DNA from: an uncultured Clostridia bacterium
GTDB taxonomy: Bacteria; Bacillota; Clostridia; Oscillospirales; Butyricicoccaceae
Assembly: GCA_910586575.1 (NCBI GenBank)
Contig: CAJUJQ010000040.1
Location: 1 to 22,649, forward strand
Direction: 5' to 3'
DNA: 22,649 nt
Under the pieces are notes generated by a model. The model was given only the letters and a program-made list of their open reading frames with translations, ran no database searches and was not told where the DNA came from. Made by a program: the position numbers and the translations under genes. Every line of letters begins with the position of its first letter. The first letter of the stretch is position 1. Positions 14,507 through 22,543 of the stretch are shown here, piece after piece.

Positions 14507-16822
14507 TTCTGCCGATATGGTATCGGTAATTGACAATTCCCGGATTCGTTTCGCGGGAGCCATGACGGACAGCGCCACCGCCGCCAGCAGCACCAGCACA
14601 ATCACCAGCATCGCCAGCCACGGCATATTCCAGCGGTCGCCCCATTGGAAAGCAACCATTTGCTGAAACAGCAGCCGGTGGAGCGGCAGCCCCAGCCCGC
14701 ACCCCATCACAACGCCGCTGAGCGCATAGGTCAGGGCTTCCGCAGTAACCATATCGGTCAGCTGCCGGATATCCATACCGACCGCGCGCATCGCGCCATA
14801 CTGCTTCATCCGCGCGGAAACACTCAGCGCGATACTGTTGACGATATGGAATACGGTAATCAGCGCAATCAGCGCAAGGAAGCCGTACACAAACAGCGCA
14901 AAGGAATAATAAGCGCCCTTTGCGTCGCGGTTGCTCAAACGGCGGTCGGAAAAACGGAACGCATCCCCCGCCAGCGCGCGGATTTGCGCAGTATCCTCTT
15001 CGGTGACGTTCCGATGGAACTGCACGTCAATGATGGTGTAACCGCTTTCCCCGGTCAGCTGCCGGAACAGCTCCTCCGAGCAAAAGAGGGTTTCCGTCCC
15101 CGGCTCATGGTCAAATGGGCTGTAACCGACACTCCCCGTGATGGGAAGCGCATAGCCGTTGATTTGCAGGAAGTCGCCGGTTTCCAGCACGCTGTCCGAG
15201 TTGTAGGTAAGCAGCAGGCCGCGCCCTTCCTCGGCATCGGCCACCGAACCGTCCAGCCGCGATTTTTCAGCCCAGCCGAACTGGTTCTCCTCGTAGGATA
15301 TCAGATCAACTCGGACGGGCGTTTCCCCGCGACTGCATTCCAGCCCATAGGCGAAGCTGCGCCCGAACACCCGTTTGACGGAAGGGATCGCCGAGATTTG
15401 CTCTACGAGAGACGCCGGGATGGAGCAGATATCCTCCGGGCTGATGATGGAAAAATCCGGCGCGCTGGGCCGTACCGGGGTCACCGCATGATGCATAAAA
15501 CTGACCACAACGCTAAAGGAAAGGAACAGAATGATACTGAACGCGAACGAGCCGGTCATCAGCAGGAAATTGCGCTTGCTGCCGACCGCGTGATGGATGC
15601 CAAGCGCCGTCTGCACCGGCAGGAAGCGGGTATCGGCGGCGGTTTCCGCGGCCTGCACCGTGCCCGCGTTGCCCGAGACGGCAGTCAGCGGTGAGACGGC
15701 AGACGCGCGTTTGGCAGGCGTCCGCGCGGAAAACAGCACGGTCAGCACGCCGAGCAGCGCGCCGCTGGCAATCGCAACCGGGCTAATCCCGAACCGTGGC
15801 ATTTCGGCGAAGTAGGTCGGGGCGAGAAAGCGGAGCATTTCGCACAGCGCCCAGCACACCGCCGTACCGGCAAGCAAGCCGGCAGGGATGGATGCGCCGC
15901 ACCAGCCAAGCGCCTCCCTCCGAACAAAGCGTTTCACCTGTTTTGGGGTCGCGCCAAGGCAGCGCAGCAGCCCGAAAAATTCCGTGCGCTGGGCAACGCT
16001 GCTGTTCATGCTGCCGGTCATCATCAGGATGCCCGAAACCGCGACCAGACCAGACAGGATTGCCGCCGCTGTATACAGCATTTGCATAAAAGCGTTGTCG
16101 CTCTGCCCGGAAATGCCGAGCAGCTTGGGGTTATTGCCAACCGCATCTTCGGCAAGCCCGAACTGGACGCGGATTTCTTCCGCTGCACGGTGAATCCGGA
16201 TAAACGGCTTATACTGCACATACATTGCCATCGGCTGCCCTACGAAACGACGGTAATCACCGCTGTTCATTATGACACCCGCCCCGTCCTGTTCTGCCAT
16301 CATTACGGTATCACCGAACAGCCCGGTCAGCAGATAATCCTCCGCTCTGCCGTCAGGGAGCGCCAACGTCACGGTATCGCCGGGCTGCACACCCAGCAAA
16401 ATTTTAGCGTTCTGCGTCATGCAGATGGTCCCCGGCTCCGCCGAATAGCCGCCCTCTAAAATTTCAGTGGAGGGAAAAATTTCTTTCCAGCTTTCGTCCG
16501 CACCGCACACCGCGACGCGGGTGCCGTTGACGGTATAATCCTCGTCAAGATGAGAATTCACCACGTCGTACCAGCTGGAGGCTTCGACCTCCGGCCGGGC
16601 GGAAACAAGCGTGCCGTCTTCCTCTGAAAGCCCGATAAATTGGGTATGCCAATTGCCATACTGCTGGATGGCCTGGATTTTCTGGCAGTTCAGCCACATA
16701 TCCGCCATGCCGAAAATCGCGGTCACCAGAAAAACCGAAAGGATAATGCACAGCCGGGTCATGCGGCTCTGGCGGCGGCGCACCCTGGCAGAAATCCCGG
16801 CAAGATCAAGAAAGCTTTTCAT
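14504..16822 (-). CDS. ABC transporter permease, two FtsX/MacB-type domains
   Basis: 772 aa. One membrane segment lies near residues 24-42, then an extracytoplasmic domain to about 235. A first FtsX-type membrane block follows (about 240-375, including FFGLLRCLGATPKQVKRFV). Another segment is near 400-430, then a second outer domain and a C-terminal FtsX block (about 640-765, including KQYGAMRAVGMDIRQL). This is the architecture of permeases that export peptides, lipids or drugs, or shed antibiotics from the membrane. Its start overlaps the stop of the ATPase gene (ATGA), so the two are translationally coupled and form one transporter. The outer domains give no specific substrate clue. Confidence 0.93.
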   Translation of the reverse strand: MKSFLDLAGISARVRRRQSRMTRLCIILSVFLVTAIFGMADMWLNCQKIQAIQQYGNWHTQFIGLSEEDGTLVSARPEVEASSWYDVVNSHLDEDYTVNGTRVAVCGADESWKEIFPSTEILEGGYSAEPGTICMTQNAKILLGVQPGDTVTLALPDGRAEDYLLTGLFGDTVMMAEQDGAGVIMNSGDYRRFVGQPMAMYVQYKPFIRIHRAAEEIRVQFGLAEDAVGNNPKLLGISGQSDNAFMQMLYTAAAILSGLVAVSGILMMTGSMNSSVAQRTEFFGLLRCLGATPKQVKRFVRREALGWCGASIPAGLLAGTAVCWALCEMLRFLAPTYFAEMPRFGISPVAIASGALLGVLTVLFSARTPAKRASAVSPLTAVSGNAGTVQAAETAADTRFLPVQTALGIHHAVGSKRNFLLMTGSFAFSIILFLSFSVVVSFMHHAVTPVRPSAPDFSIISPEDICSIPASLVEQISAIPSVKRVFGRSFAYGLECSRGETPVRVDLISYEENQFGWAEKSRLDGSVADAEEGRGLLLTYNSDSVLETGDFLQINGYALPITGSVGYSPFDHEPGTETLFCSEELFRQLTGESGYTIIDVQFHRNVTEEDTAQIRALAGDAFRFSDRRLSNRDAKGAYYSFALFVYGFLALIALITVFHIVNSIALSVSARMKQYGAMRAVGMDIRQLTDMVTAEALTYALSGVVMGCGLGLPLHRLLFQQMVAFQWGDRWNMPWLAMLVIVLVLLAAVALSVMAPAKRIRELSITDTISAE

Positions 16823-17502
16823 TCCTGCGCACCCCCCAGGTCGGTCAGCACGCCGTCATGCACGGAAAAGACGTGGTTCGCGGCGGTGGTCAGGTTCATA
16901 TTATGAGTAATCATCAGCACGGTCTGCTGATAGCGGCGCGAGGCTTTCAGCAGCAAATCCATCACATCCCGGCTGCTGCGCGAATCAAGGTTGCCGGTCG
17001 GCTCGTCCGCGAGCACCACGGTCGGATGGGTAATCAGCGCGCGTCCAATGGCGGCACGCTGCTGCTGCCCGCCGGAAAGCTGGCTGGGCAAATGCAGACG
17101 GCGTTCGGTCAGTCCGAGCACGTCCAGCAGCTCGTCTACCTGCTGCGGGTCGGGCTTCCGCCCGTCGAGCAGCAGCGGAAAAATCATGTTCTGCTCGACA
17201 TTCAGCTCGGGAATCAGGTGGAAGGACTGGAAAATAAAGCCGATATTCTGCCGCCGGAAGATGGTGCGCCGTTCCTCCGGCAGCGAGAACAAATCCTCGC
17301 CGTTCAGCCAGACCTTACCGGCGGTCGGGGAATCCAATCCGCCGATGCAGTTGAGCAGCGTGCTCTTGCCCGAACCGGAATCGCCGACAATCGCGGCGAA
17401 ATCTCCCTTTTGCAGGGAAAACGAGGCATTTTGCAGCGCCTTCACCTGTGCGGCTCCCGTGCCGTAGGTTTTGCAAAGCCCCTGTACCTTCAAAATTTCC
17501 AT
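16819..17502 (-). CDS. ABC transporter ATP-binding protein (MacB/LolD-type)
   Basis: 227 aa. Walker A GDSGSGKST (40-48), Q-loop Q92 in FIFQSFHLIPELNV, signature LSGGQ (142-146), Walker B VVLADEP (162-168) and switch His200 are all present, so it should be an active ATPase. The LNVEQNMIFPL segment is typical of ATPases paired with FtsX-type permeases. AGGAG stands about 10 nt before the ATG at 17502; the frame runs open to 17547. It overlaps the permease gene by 4 nt. The MerR/TipA-type gene upstream is the obvious candidate regulator. Confidence 0.95.
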   Translation of the reverse strand: MEILKVQGLCKTYGTGAAQVKALQNASFSLQKGDFAAIVGDSGSGKSTLLNCIGGLDSPTAGKVWLNGEDLFSLPEERRTIFRRQNIGFIFQSFHLIPELNVEQNMIFPLLLDGRKPDPQQVDELLDVLGLTERRLHLPSQLSGGQQQRAAIGRALITHPTVVLADEPTGNLDSRSSRDVMDLLLKASRRYQQTVLMITHNMNLTTAANHVFSVHDGVLTDLGGAQE

Positions 17503-17568
17503 TATGAAACCACTCCTGAAATCAATGATATTTGCCAAGCGGGGCAATATTCCCGCCCTGCAAGCACC

Positions 17569-17600
17569 AGTATACTACAGGAAGCTTACTCCCCGGTGAA
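17569..17600 (-). promoter_or_regulatory. Possible promoter of the ABC transporter operon
   Basis: On the minus strand TATACT (17574-17569) is a good -10. The best -35, TTCACC (17600-17595), is 20 bp away, longer than normal but in the range activated by MerR-family proteins. The spacer holds an imperfect dyad around AAGCTT. It does not share the TGACGC dyad of the regulator's own promoter, so common control is uncertain. Confidence 0.4.
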
Positions 17601-17677
17601 TCCCATCTTACAATTTAGAAAGGTATGACAACCCCACGCCCTCATTAAGATACCCTTGGCTGCTAAAATTGCCGCAT

Positions 17678-17713
17678 TTATGTAGGGGAGGGGCTTGCCC
17701 CTCCCCTACATAA
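17678..17713. repeat. 16-bp perfect palindromic hairpin, REP-like
   Basis: A 16-bp stem (17678-17693 with 17698-17713) encloses the 4-nt loop CTTG; the core GTAGGGGAGGGG is perfectly mirrored. Such G-rich/C-rich intergenic palindromes are often dispersed repeats in clostridial genomes, but only one copy is in this window. It could also end the MerR-type transcript, though there is no T-run. The rest of the 17503-17781 gap contains only the ABC operon promoter region. Confidence 0.7.
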
Positions 17714-17781
17714 TTGTAACCTTGCGTACAGCAGATATCCAATGCATACGACAAAAATTATCTGCCGCGAGAATTGCCTGT

Positions 17782-18201
17782 TTATGCAAGCCGCGCCGCA
17801 ACGGCGTCGTGCAGGAACTGCGCACAGCCGGGCTGATTCTTATCGTAATAAGCGGTAAAACGCGGGTCACAAAGATACATTTGGCACAGGTTTTGCTGCA
17901 TCATATCGGTGCATTCCGGCAGGGTGAAGCCCAGCCATTTCCTGTGCATCCCGGCCAGCTGCCGCCCGGTTTCGCTAGCCGGGGGTACGCCCCTCCGCAC
18001 CGCTTCTTCCAAGCCTCGCAGCAGGGCTTCCCCCAGCGCTTCCATATCCTGATACGCTGCTTCACTCAGCGACGCGAAACGGCGGTTATAGGTATCGGCG
18101 GCCTGCTCACCGTAAGCTTTCCGTACCTCCGCACCGTATAAACGCTCGTTTTCTTCCAGCTTCTCTTGCTTGAAGCATGCAAATTTTTCACTGTCTTTCA
18201 T
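17782..18201 (-). CDS. Internal in-frame TipAS-like short product of the regulator gene
   Basis: On the minus strand AAGGAGG (18215-18209) lies 4 nt before ATG 18204 and 7 nt before ATG 18201, both in frame with the MerR gene. Translation from 18201 would yield a 139-aa protein beginning MKDSEKF, exactly the drug-binding domain without the DNA-binding part. Streptomyces tipA makes an equivalent ~144-aa TipAS from an internal start, where it sequesters the drug. Translation here is inferred from the ribosome binding site. Confidence 0.6.
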   Translation of the reverse strand: MKDSEKFACFKQEKLEENERLYGAEVRKAYGEQAADTYNRRFASLSEAAYQDMEALGEALLRGLEEAVRRGVPPASETGRQLAGMHRKWLGFTLPECTDMMQQNLCQMYLCDPRFTAYYDKNQPGCAQFLHDAVAARLA

Positions 18202-18552
18202 CATTTTGCCTCCTTTTTCGGACGCAATCGTCCGGTCAACTGTTTCAATCAGGCTGTCAAGCGTCCGGCGGCGCGTCTCAAGCCGCGCGCGCTGATCCTC
18301 AAGGGCGGAAAGGCGGTCAATCCCCGGTTGATGCACCAGCCGTCCGATGGCTTCCAACGAAAAATCCAAAGCCCGGTACAACAGAATCTGTTGGAGCATA
18401 TCGGCTTCTCGTGAGGTGTAAACGCGGTACCCCGCCTCGGTGACACGCGCCGGGTTCAGCAAACCGATTTGGTCATAATAACGCAGCGTGCGCGGGCTGA
18501 CACCAGACAGATCCGCCAGCTGTTTGACCGTGTATTCCCGGGTTTTTTCCAT
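17782..18552 (-). CDS. MerR-family regulator with TipAS-type drug-binding domain
   Basis: 256 aa from the ATG at 18552 (AGGAGGG at 8 nt). Residues 7-75 are a MerR winged helix (YTVKQLADLSGVSPRTLRYYDQIGLL). A long coiled-coil dimer helix (about 80-115) follows, then a TipAS-type helical domain (about 118-256) with DTYNRRFASLSEAAY and DPRFTAYYDK. In TipA and Mta the C-terminal domain binds drugs or peptide antibiotics and switches on efflux genes. A Met-Met pair at 117-118 is preceded by a perfect AAGGAGG, giving an internal start. The gene lies upstream of and in the same direction as the ABC exporter genes. Confidence 0.93.
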   Translation of the reverse strand: MEKTREYTVKQLADLSGVSPRTLRYYDQIGLLNPARVTEAGYRVYTSREADMLQQILLYRALDFSLEAIGRLVHQPGIDRLSALEDQRARLETRRRTLDSLIETVDRTIASEKGGKMMKDSEKFACFKQEKLEENERLYGAEVRKAYGEQAADTYNRRFASLSEAAYQDMEALGEALLRGLEEAVRRGVPPASETGRQLAGMHRKWLGFTLPECTDMMQQNLCQMYLCDPRFTAYYDKNQPGCAQFLHDAVAARLA

Positions 18553-18576
18553 TGGGCTTTCCCTCCTGACAGGTTT

Positions 18577-18607
18577 ATCATAAGGCATGACGCAGCGTCA
18601 AGGTCAA
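18577..18607 (-). promoter_or_regulatory. MerR-type promoter and operator of the TipA-like gene
   Basis: On the minus strand TTGACC (18607-18602) and TATGAT (18582-18577) are separated by 19 bp, the stretched spacing typical of MerR-activated promoters. The spacer holds a perfect dyad, TGACGC-A-GCGTCA (18588-18600). This supports autoregulation by the gene product, starting 25 bp downstream. Confidence 0.8.
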
Positions 18608-18634
18608 GAGAAATTTTAAAAATTTGTTCGGAGG

Positions 18635-19267
18635 TTAAAGAATCGTTGGCAGGAAGGCGGCAAGCGCATCGGCAAGCGCGGCATGCCCTTCAGGGGAAAG
18701 GTGCACGCCGTCCGCGCCCGCGCCGGTGACTTTGCTTGCATCAAAGAAGTGCGCTCCCATGCGGCGCGCCGTCTCCTGACAGAACCGGGGCAGCAGCCGG
18801 GAGGTTTCCACGCTGTCCGCGCCGAACATAAACCGCATCCCGCCTTTCGCAAGGGCTTCCGCGTCAATCATCGGCGGCGCAACGAGCAGTACCTCCGGAG
18901 CCTGCCGCAGATGCAGCAGCCTGGGGGACTGCACAACCTCTATCAGCGTTTGCAGCCCCTCGGCGATCTCGCACGCGTGGGCGCGGAAACGGCTTTTGCA
19001 GTCGTTCGTGCCCAGCATAATAAGGATCAAATCAATCGGGTCATGGGTTTTGAGGGCAACCGGCAAATGGGTCAGGCCGCGCCGCCCGAACCGGGCGTCA
19101 TCCTCAAAAACCGTTGTGCGCCCGCCAAGCCCCTCCTCCAGAATGCAACAGTCGGGCAGCGCGGCTTGCAGCCGTGAGGTCCAGCGGACGCCGCGCGGGT
19201 AGCGGTTTGCGGTCAGGGGGTCATAGCCCCAGGTATTGGAATCACCGTAGCAAAGAATGGTTTTCAT
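18635..19267 (-). CDS. SGNH/GDSL-family hydrolase (MsAcT-like esterase or acyltransferase)
   Basis: 210 aa, cytoplasmic by sequence. Block I is CYGDSNTWGYDP with nucleophile Ser10; block II Gly is in EEGLGGRTT; block III Asn is in IMLGTND; Asp and His of block V are in DGVHLSPEGH. The order RW...EEGLGGRTT...IMLGTNDCKSRF resembles the arylesterase/acyltransferase group that includes mycobacterial MsAcT. The natural substrate is unknown. The ATG at 19267 has AAGGAG upstream; a TTG six bases earlier is in frame but poorly spaced. It starts 26 bp after tatD, likely in the same operon. Confidence 0.92.
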   Translation of the reverse strand: MKTILCYGDSNTWGYDPLTANRYPRGVRWTSRLQAALPDCCILEEGLGGRTTVFEDDARFGRRGLTHLPVALKTHDPIDLILIMLGTNDCKSRFRAHACEIAEGLQTLIEVVQSPRLLHLRQAPEVLLVAPPMIDAEALAKGGMRFMFGADSVETSRLLPRFCQETARRMGAHFFDASKVTGAGADGVHLSPEGHAALADALAAFLPTIL

Positions 19268-19293
19268 TTTCAAAACTCCTTCCGGCAGGCCGT

Positions 19294-20079
19294 TCAGCGC
19301 TCAATGCCGAACAGGCGGCAGCCATTTTCGGTGGTGGCTTCCGCGACGGCTTCCAGCGGCAGGCCCTTGATTTCCGCGATTGTTTCAGCCATGCGGTACA
19401 CGTACATGGATGAATTGCGCTTCCCACGGAACGGCTCGGGCGCCATATAGGGGGAATCGGTTTCAATCATCAGGCGTTCGAGCGGGACGCGGCGCACGAC
19501 CTCAACCGCCTTTTTCGCGTTTTTGAAGGTCAGCACACCCGTGAACGAAATATAATATCCCAGCGCAAGCAGGCGTTCCGCTGTTTCGGGGCTGCCCGCA
19601 TAGCAATGGAACACCCCACGCACCTTCGGATACTGCTCGGCGATGGTCAGGCAGTCTAAATGTGCGTCCCGGTCGTGCACAATAACCGGCAGGTTCAGCC
19701 GCCCCGCCATGCGCATCTGCGCGCGGAACAGCTCCTGCTGGCGTTTGCGTTCAGCAGGGTCCCTGCACCAATAATAGTCCAGGCCGATTTCCCCAATCGC
19801 GCGCACCTTTGGATGAGCGGCAAGGGCTTCGATTTCCTTCAATCCGGCTTCGGCCTCCGCGTCCGGTACGCCGTCTATATTTTCGGGGTGGTATCCGACT
19901 GCCGCGTATACATGCGGGTAGGTTTCCGCATAGGAAACCGCCTTGCGGCTGGATTCCAAATCACAGCCCGGGTTCAGCACCAGCCCTACATTGTACCCCG
20001 GCAGGGCGCGTAGGATTTCGTCCCGGTCGGCGTCAAAACGTTGGTCATCATAGTGGGCATGCGTATCAAAAAACGTCAT
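19294..20079 (-). CDS. tatD: TatD-family metal-dependent DNase
   Basis: 261 aa, the usual size. Metal ligands: H7 and H9 (DTHAH), E97 (GEIGLDYYW), H135 (VIVHDR), H158 (GVFHCY) and D208 (IETDSPY), all conserved. TatD proteins are 3'-5' exonucleases linked to DNA repair and RNA quality control. The start at 20079 has AGGAGG 7-8 nt upstream; the frame is open to 20103. A gene order of metG then tatD is very common in Firmicutes; here a small gene lies between them. Confidence 0.95.
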   Translation of the reverse strand: MTFFDTHAHYDDQRFDADRDEILRALPGYNVGLVLNPGCDLESSRKAVSYAETYPHVYAAVGYHPENIDGVPDAEAEAGLKEIEALAAHPKVRAIGEIGLDYYWCRDPAERKRQQELFRAQMRMAGRLNLPVIVHDRDAHLDCLTIAEQYPKVRGVFHCYAGSPETAERLLALGYYISFTGVLTFKNAKKAVEVVRRVPLERLMIETDSPYMAPEPFRGKRNSSMYVYRMAETIAEIKGLPLEAVAEATTENGCRLFGIER

Positions 20080-20099
20080 AAACGTCCTCCTTTTTCCGG

Positions 20100-20321
20100 T
20101 CACGCTTCCTCGGTTTCCATCTCGAAAACCAGCTCTATGGATTCAATCATCCCGTTTGCACGGGTTTCCAGCGGCACGGCGGAAACAAACCGCCAGCCCT
20201 GTCCCGCGCGGCGGTCAATTACTTCGCGGTAACGCTCCGCAGACAGGCCAAAGCCGCCTAACGGGCTCCACCCGCCGCTGCCCATCTCTACTTTTTCGTA
20301 AGAATAACGGTATTTTTTCAT
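20100..20321 (-). CDS. Small DUF4177-like protein
   Basis: 73 aa from the ATG at 20321 (GGAGG at 6 nt). The pattern MKKYRYSYEKV...YREVIDRRAGQGWRFVSAVP fits the DUF4177 family, small proteins of unknown role. There are no cysteines or membrane segments. It ends 20 bp before tatD and starts after the metG terminator, so it probably leads the tatD-esterase transcript; no clear promoter was found between them. Confidence 0.8.
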   Translation of the reverse strand: MKKYRYSYEKVEMGSGGWSPLGGFGLSAERYREVIDRRAGQGWRFVSAVPLETRANGMIESIELVFEMETEEA

Positions 20322-20363
20322 AAAGAACCTCCGGTTCATATGCGGATTTTTGCCACAAAACAG

Positions 20364-20400
20364 AACATCTGCCCACCGTCCTTTTTGGCGGGCAGATGTT
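20364..20400 (-). terminator. Terminator after metG
   Basis: AACATCTGCCC (20364-20374) and GGGCAGATGTT (20390-20400) form an 11-bp perfect stem, followed on the minus strand by a T-rich tract (TTCTGTTTTGT). It lies 15 bp after the metG stop codon. Confidence 0.85.
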
Positions 20401-20414
20401 TACGGTTTTCAGAA

Positions 20415-22370
20415 TCAGCAGAGCTTACAGCCCGCAGGGATCTCGTCGCCCAACATAATCAGATGGAGTTCTTCGCCGTCCTCGGTGTCGCGCACCGCAG
20501 ATAACAGCATGCCGTTCGATTCCTGGCCCATCATCTTACGCGGCGCAAGGTTGGTGCAGGCGACCAGCGTCCTACCGACCAAATCTTCCGCTTTGTAATA
20601 GGTCGCGATACCCGAAAGGATTTGACGCGGCGTGCCGCTGCCGTCGTCCAGCTGGAACTTTAACAGCTTTGCGCTCTTTTTGACGTTCTCGCAGGCAAGT
20701 ACCTTGCAGACCGTCATTTCAACCTTTGCAAAGTCGTCAATCGTAATAACGCCCGGGATGGCAGCTTCTTTCTTTTCCGGCTTCGGCTTGCCGGCCCTTT
20801 TCTGCTGCTCGTCCTCGATTTCCTTCAGCTTTTTCGGGATGTCAATGCGGCTAAACAGGATAGACGCTTCGCCGACCTTCTGTCCCGGCTGCATGCCGTT
20901 GAAGGCCGCCAGCGATTCAACCCCGCCGTTCGCCAGGTTCAGCTGCTCGAAAATCTTGTCCGAGGTCTGCGGCAGGTAAGGTTTCAGCATCACCGCCGCA
21001 AAACGGATGCTCTCCAGCAGGTTGTATAGCACCGTGCCCAGGCGCGCGCGCTTGCTTTCGTCCTTTGCCAGCGCCCACGGCATGGTCTCATCAATATACT
21101 TGTTCGAGCGGCGCAGCAGGGTAAAAATTTCGTCGATTGCGTCCGCTACGCGGAGGCTATTCATTTTGTCCTCTACCTTGGCGGGCAGGGCAAGCGCCAT
21201 GCTGCGCAGCTCCTCATCCAGCGGCTCCGCCGCGTCTGGGGACTGAATAACCCCGTCAAAATATTTATGGCTCATTGCAATCGTGCGGTTGACCAGATTG
21301 CCCAGCACGTTTGCCAGGTCGGCGTTAATGCGCTCCATCATCAGCTCATGCGTAATCGTGCCATCCTGCGCAAAGGGAATCTCATGCAGCACATAATAGC
21401 GCACCGCGTCAACCCCGAACCAGCGCACCAGGTCGTCCGCGTAAATCACATTGCCGAGCGACTTGGACATTTTGCCGTCGCCGACCAGCAGCCACGGATG
21501 CCCGAATACCTGCTTGGGCAGCGGCTCACCCAGCGCCATCAGGAAAATCGGCCAGTAGATGGTGTGGAAGCGGATAATATCCTTGCCAATCAGATGCACG
21601 TCGGCGGGCCAGAACCGCTTATAATGCTCGTCATGATTGCCATCCGGGTCGTAGCCGCAGAAGGTGATATAATTGGAAAGCGCGTCAAGCCAAACGTAGG
21701 TGACATGGTTCGGGTCGAAATCTACCGGAACGCCCCAGTTAAATGACGTGCGCGACACACACAAATCCTGAAGCCCCGGCTTTAAGAAGTTGTTCACCAT
21801 TTCATTTTTGCGGCTCTCTGGCTGGATAAACTCCGGGTGGGCCTCAATATGCGCCATCAGCCGGTCGGCGTATTTGCTCATCCGGAAGAAATAGGCTTCC
21901 TCTTCGGCTTCGGCCACTTCGCGGCCGCAGTCCGGGCACTTGCCGTCCACCAGCTGGCTTTCCGTCCAGAAGGATTCACAGGGCGTGCAGTATTTGCCCT
22001 TGTAAGCGCCCTTGTAAATGTCTCCCTGGTCGTGCAGCTTGCGGAAAATCGTCTGGATTTTCCTGGTATGCATCGGGTCGGTTGTGCGGACAAACCGGTC
22101 GTAGGTCGTGTTCATCAAATCCCAGATTTCCTTGATTTGCCCCGCGACATTATCAACATACGCCTGCGGCGTGATGCCCGCCGCCTCGGCCTTCTGCTGG
22201 ATTTTCTGTCCGTGCTCGTCTGTACCGGTCTGGAAATATACGTCATATCCGGTCATACGCTTAAAGCGCGCAATCGCGTCCGCCAATACGATTTCATAGG
22301 TGTTGCCGATGTGCGGTTTGGCAGATGTGTATGCAATTGCAGTCGATATATAATAGGGTTTCCTTTCCAT
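20415..22370 (-). CDS. metG: Methionyl-tRNA synthetase with C-terminal tRNA-binding domain
   Basis: 651 aa. Class I motifs HIGN (20-23) and KMSKS (300-304) mark the Rossmann-fold active site. The connective peptide carries one zinc knuckle, C128/C131 and C145/C148. An anticodon-binding helical domain follows at about 390-530. A Lys/Glu-rich linker near 520-545 leads to a tRBD/Trbp111-type domain (about 548-651), which aids dimerisation and tRNA binding. The start at 22370 has GGAGG at 8 nt. It has its own promoter and terminator, so it is probably monocistronic. Confidence 0.98.
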   Translation of the reverse strand: MERKPYYISTAIAYTSAKPHIGNTYEIVLADAIARFKRMTGYDVYFQTGTDEHGQKIQQKAEAAGITPQAYVDNVAGQIKEIWDLMNTTYDRFVRTTDPMHTRKIQTIFRKLHDQGDIYKGAYKGKYCTPCESFWTESQLVDGKCPDCGREVAEAEEEAYFFRMSKYADRLMAHIEAHPEFIQPESRKNEMVNNFLKPGLQDLCVSRTSFNWGVPVDFDPNHVTYVWLDALSNYITFCGYDPDGNHDEHYKRFWPADVHLIGKDIIRFHTIYWPIFLMALGEPLPKQVFGHPWLLVGDGKMSKSLGNVIYADDLVRWFGVDAVRYYVLHEIPFAQDGTITHELMMERINADLANVLGNLVNRTIAMSHKYFDGVIQSPDAAEPLDEELRSMALALPAKVEDKMNSLRVADAIDEIFTLLRRSNKYIDETMPWALAKDESKRARLGTVLYNLLESIRFAAVMLKPYLPQTSDKIFEQLNLANGGVESLAAFNGMQPGQKVGEASILFSRIDIPKKLKEIEDEQQKRAGKPKPEKKEAAIPGVITIDDFAKVEMTVCKVLACENVKKSAKLLKFQLDDGSGTPRQILSGIATYYKAEDLVGRTLVACTNLAPRKMMGQESNGMLLSAVRDTEDGEELHLIMLGDEIPAGCKLC

Positions 22371-22414
22371 TCAGAATTCCTCCGTGTTCTTATTCTAGTC
22401 TGATGCCTTCTCTA

Positions 22415-22443
22415 ATGATATCCAAAAAACACCTAAAAATCAA
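22415..22443 (-). promoter_or_regulatory. Promoter of metG
   Basis: On the minus strand TTGATT (22443-22438), 17 bp and TATCAT (22420-22415) form a sigma-A promoter. The resulting leader is only ~40 nt, too short for a T-box or SAM riboswitch. The stretch 22444-22543 shows no gene. Confidence 0.7.
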
Positions 22444-22543
22444 GTGCTTTGCAGAAAAAAACGCGGCGAACACGTGAATTGCCCCCTCTCATTTCAAAAC
22501 AATGCTTTTATTCATATAAGAGAAGCCTGCTCCTCCCCCAACA

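Noticed and set aside
14645..15694. 349-codon frame antisense to the ABC permease
   Set aside because: Shadow of a recognisable membrane protein; the composition (many Arg, Gln, His) is typical of a reversed frame.
17503..17781. CRISPR or tandem repeat
   Set aside because: Only one palindrome is present; no regularly spaced repeats occur anywhere in the window.
22371..22543. T-box or SAM riboswitch before metG
   Set aside because: The promoter lies only about 45 bp upstream of the start codon, leaving no room for such a leader, and no T-box sequence was seen.
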